Assembly (NCBI GenBank): GCA_902465775.1
Contig: CABQOJ010000084.1
Coordinates: 1 to 5,740 of the forward strand
DNA: 5,740 nucleotides
DNA from: an uncultured Porphyromonas sp.
GTDB taxonomy: Bacteria > Bacteroidota > Bacteroidia > Bacteroidales > Porphyromonadaceae
Direction of reading: 5' to 3'
This document shows, in pieces, positions 4,642 to 5,740 of the stretch (positions are counted from its first letter, which is position 1; each line of letters opens with the position of its first letter). Position numbers and translations under genes: made by a program. Below the pieces are notes generated by a model, which ran no database searches, was not told the DNA's origin, and worked only from the letters and a program-made list of their open reading frames with translations.

Positions 4642-5253
4642 TTATTGTTGATGTGTTTCCGCAGATATAGATAACGTGTAAGTGCTTATATTACTCTCTG
4701 TCACTTCAAAAGCAACTGTAAATTCTGGTTGCTGGTTGTTGTACGTTTCCCCTTTCGAAATAGAATTCATTAGGCCATCGGGAATTGTTAATGAGAGACT
4801 TTCAAATGTCTTCTTTGACGTTTTCTTAAAGAAATCGATTGCGCGCTGTTCTTCAGAGGTGTCATTTATATTCAAGACGAGCTTAAGCTCTTCAATGCAA
4901 TGCTCCGTATTACTTTCTAGGTAGTAGGCTATATTATTCCCCATTTTATCAGCTGTAGATGGCTCGTTAAGGATAAAATAATCAGTCATACTAATCCATC
5001 CGAACATGTCATTTTTCCAACGTCCCAACTTCCCAATTCCGTTTTTAGAGAGAGTAGAAATAACAGTTTCCACATCGTTGAATATAGGTAAGTAAGACCT
5101 GACATTCTGATCTTCTTCGTGGAAATACTCTTCAGTGGTTCCATATTCTGAGCCCAAAGAGGTTCGTTTTTCTTCGGAGCAAGATGAGCAAGAGTTAAGC
5201 ATAGAACTAAGGACGATGCTTATGCAAATAGTCGCAAGGAAACGGGTTTTCAT
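4642..5253 (-). CDS. Hypothetical lipoprotein, AT-rich, no recognised family
   Basis: A 203-residue protein of unknown function. Residues 1-21 form a signal peptide (basic K2 and R4, hydrophobic ATICISIVLSSM) ending in the lipobox LNSC with Cys22 as the lipidated residue. Cys25 follows closely, then SEEKR. The mature part is acidic and polar, with a mixed pattern and a C-terminal stretch of alternating residues (EFTVAFEVTESNISTYTLSI) suggesting beta strands. There are no transmembrane segments after the leader and no catalytic motif I recognise. A good promoter lies about 105 bp upstream, and the small zinc-ribbon gene follows after 5 bp. Base composition differs from the left genes: bases 4801-4860 have 23 G+C of 60, while 901-960 in the quinone reductase gene have 40 of 60. 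This hints at acquisition by transfer. Cell location (envelope lipoprotein) is the only confident statement. Confidence 0.82.
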   Translation of the reverse strand: MKTRFLATICISIVLSSMLNSCSSCSEEKRTSLGSEYGTTEEYFHEEDQNVRSYLPIFNDVETVISTLSKNGIGKLGRWKNDMFGWISMTDYFILNEPSTADKMGNNIAYYLESNTEHCIEELKLVLNINDTSEEQRAIDFFKKTSKKTFESLSLTIPDGLMNSISKGETYNNQQPEFTVAFEVTESNISTYTLSISAETHQQ

Positions 5254-5357
5254 TAGAGTCTTGAGTTAATGGTATAAGAAAAAACATTCAACGCACAAGA
5301 AGCGGTAGGGTACGCACAAACATCTTGCTTTGATGATAAAGCTCTCTACTGCAATCA

Positions 5358-5389
5358 CAAAGTTAATAAATCTTCTGTTACTAACCAAA
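5358..5389 (-). promoter_or_regulatory. Bacteroidota promoter of the lipoprotein/zinc-ribbon pair
   Basis: The best promoter match in the window. On the minus strand TTTG (5389-5386) is followed after 20 bp by TAACTTTG (5365-5358), fitting the -33 TTTG / -7 TAnnTTTG consensus. Transcription would start near 5351, leaving a leader of about 97 nt. Within the leader, ACGCACAA occurs twice (5291-5298 and 5312-5319) in the same orientation, 21 bp apart. Confidence 0.7.
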
Positions 5390-5486
5390 TTGGAACCTGT
5401 AGATACTATCAAATGCAAGTAAAAAACAGCGGGCTAGTCGTAATGAGCTGGAGGACTAACTGCAGAGAGCTGTTGAAAATTAGTTT

Positions 5487-5494
5487 TACCTTTG
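5487..5494 (+). promoter_or_regulatory. Candidate -7 box for the right-hand lipoprotein gene
   Basis: TACCTTTG fits TAnnTTTG, 60 bp upstream of the ATG at 5555. No good -33 TTTG is seen at the usual distance. Starting about six bases downstream, at 5501-5525, an imperfect hairpin (GTGGGAGG/CCCTCCAC with one mismatch and one G-T pair) would lie at the very 5' end of the transcript. Confidence 0.55.
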
Positions 5495-5554
5495 CGGTTG
5501 GTGGGAGGATCTTTCTTCCCTCCACTACTAATCTAATAAGCCTATAACGAACCT

Positions 5555-5740
5555 ATGAAAAGAATTCTATTTATAGCGCTACTGCTGACTTGCAGTGCTG
5601 CACTTTTTGCCGCTTGTGGACCAACGAAGAATTGGAACCTTAGTGAGCAGTGCTCGAAGTTCCTAAATAAGCGCTACGCCAACGCGCGCATCCTAGAGGT
5701 GGACTACGACGATGGCATGGTCGAGGTGGAGATACGGCAC
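5555..5740 (+). CDS. Lipoprotein with PepSY-like features, 5' part only
   Basis: The first 62 codons of a gene that continues beyond the window. MKRILFIALLLTCSAALFAAC is a lipoprotein signal peptide (K2, R3, hydrophobic core, lipobox FAAC) with Cys21 as the lipidated residue. The mature part starts GPTKNWNLSEQCSKFLNKRY and then NARILEVDYDDGMVEVEIRH. The pattern of a short helix, then '(N/P)-A-x-I-x-x-V-(D/E)-x-D-(D/G)-x-x-(Y/V)-E-V' and a charged strand, resembles Bacteroidota PepSY-like periplasmic proteins (PF11396), small domains thought to inhibit or bind peptidases. That assignment rests on a short match, and the rest of the domain is off the edge. It is transcribed divergently from the AT-rich lipoprotein gene, from its own candidate promoter. 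Confidence 0.75.
   Translation, partial: MKRILFIALLLTCSAALFAACGPTKNWNLSEQCSKFLNKRYANARILEVDYDDGMVEVEIRH

Noticed and set aside
4682..4924. Plus-strand 80-codon frame
   Set aside because: It lies antisense within the lipoprotein gene, which has a signal peptide, a promoter and a coupled neighbour; the plus frame has none.

Overview
The window looks like chromosomal DNA of a Bacteroidota species, most plausibly a Porphyromonas (asaccharolytica/uenonis type). This rests on the Bacteroidota -7 promoter box (TAnnTTTG) upstream of every gene group that has a visible start region, the absence of clear Shine-Dalgarno sequences, a PorT-like outer-membrane barrel, several short lipoproteins, an FtsE of the Bacteroidota type, and intergenic DNA packed with hairpin repeats. 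The genus is an inference; no rRNA or other marker is present.

Layout. Bases 1-1941 hold a minus-strand gene group: an outer-membrane beta-barrel protein (1210-1896), a flavodoxin-fold NAD(P)H:quinone reductase (676-1203) and an FtsE-like ABC ATPase (1-649, cut by the window edge). They are 6 and 26 bp apart and share one candidate promoter near 1941. Bases 1969-2279 are hairpin array 1. Next comes a minus-strand nitroreductase with a lipoprotein-like leader (2280-2936) and its promoter (2989-3016). Bases 3096-3260 are a degenerate 21-bp tandem repeat, followed by the large hairpin array 2 (3261-3749), a block of two hairpins (3767-3834), a 14-bp tandem repeat (3855-3896), the remnant of a HigA/XRE-type antitoxin gene (3972-4223), and hairpin array 3 (4245-4412). 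Bases 4436-5253 are an AT-rich minus-strand pair: an unrecognised lipoprotein and a small double-CxxC zinc-ribbon/glycine-zipper protein. A divergent intergenic region (5254-5554) carries two promoters, and a plus-strand lipoprotein with PepSY-like features begins at 5555 and runs off the right edge.

The most distinctive content is not coding. Three arrays contain 15 copies of a hairpin, 14 of them with GTAG at the foot, in two orientations. The stem occurs in two versions differing by a compensated T/A swap. Tandem units have a strict 53-bp period, and a 40-bp 'turn' segment joins the oppositely oriented halves. This is the architecture of REP/BIME elements mobilised by REP-associated tyrosine transposases (RAYTs), but no transposase is in the window. 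The arrays lie at gene 3' ends: one touches the nitroreductase stop codon, one follows the zinc-ribbon gene, and one end coincides with the point where the antitoxin gene loses its 5' part.

Functionally the coding genes do not form one pathway. The left group combines an envelope protein, a redox enzyme and a division/envelope ATPase. The right part is a series of small envelope lipoproteins separated by repeat-rich DNA, typical of an accessory or fluid stretch of the chromosome.
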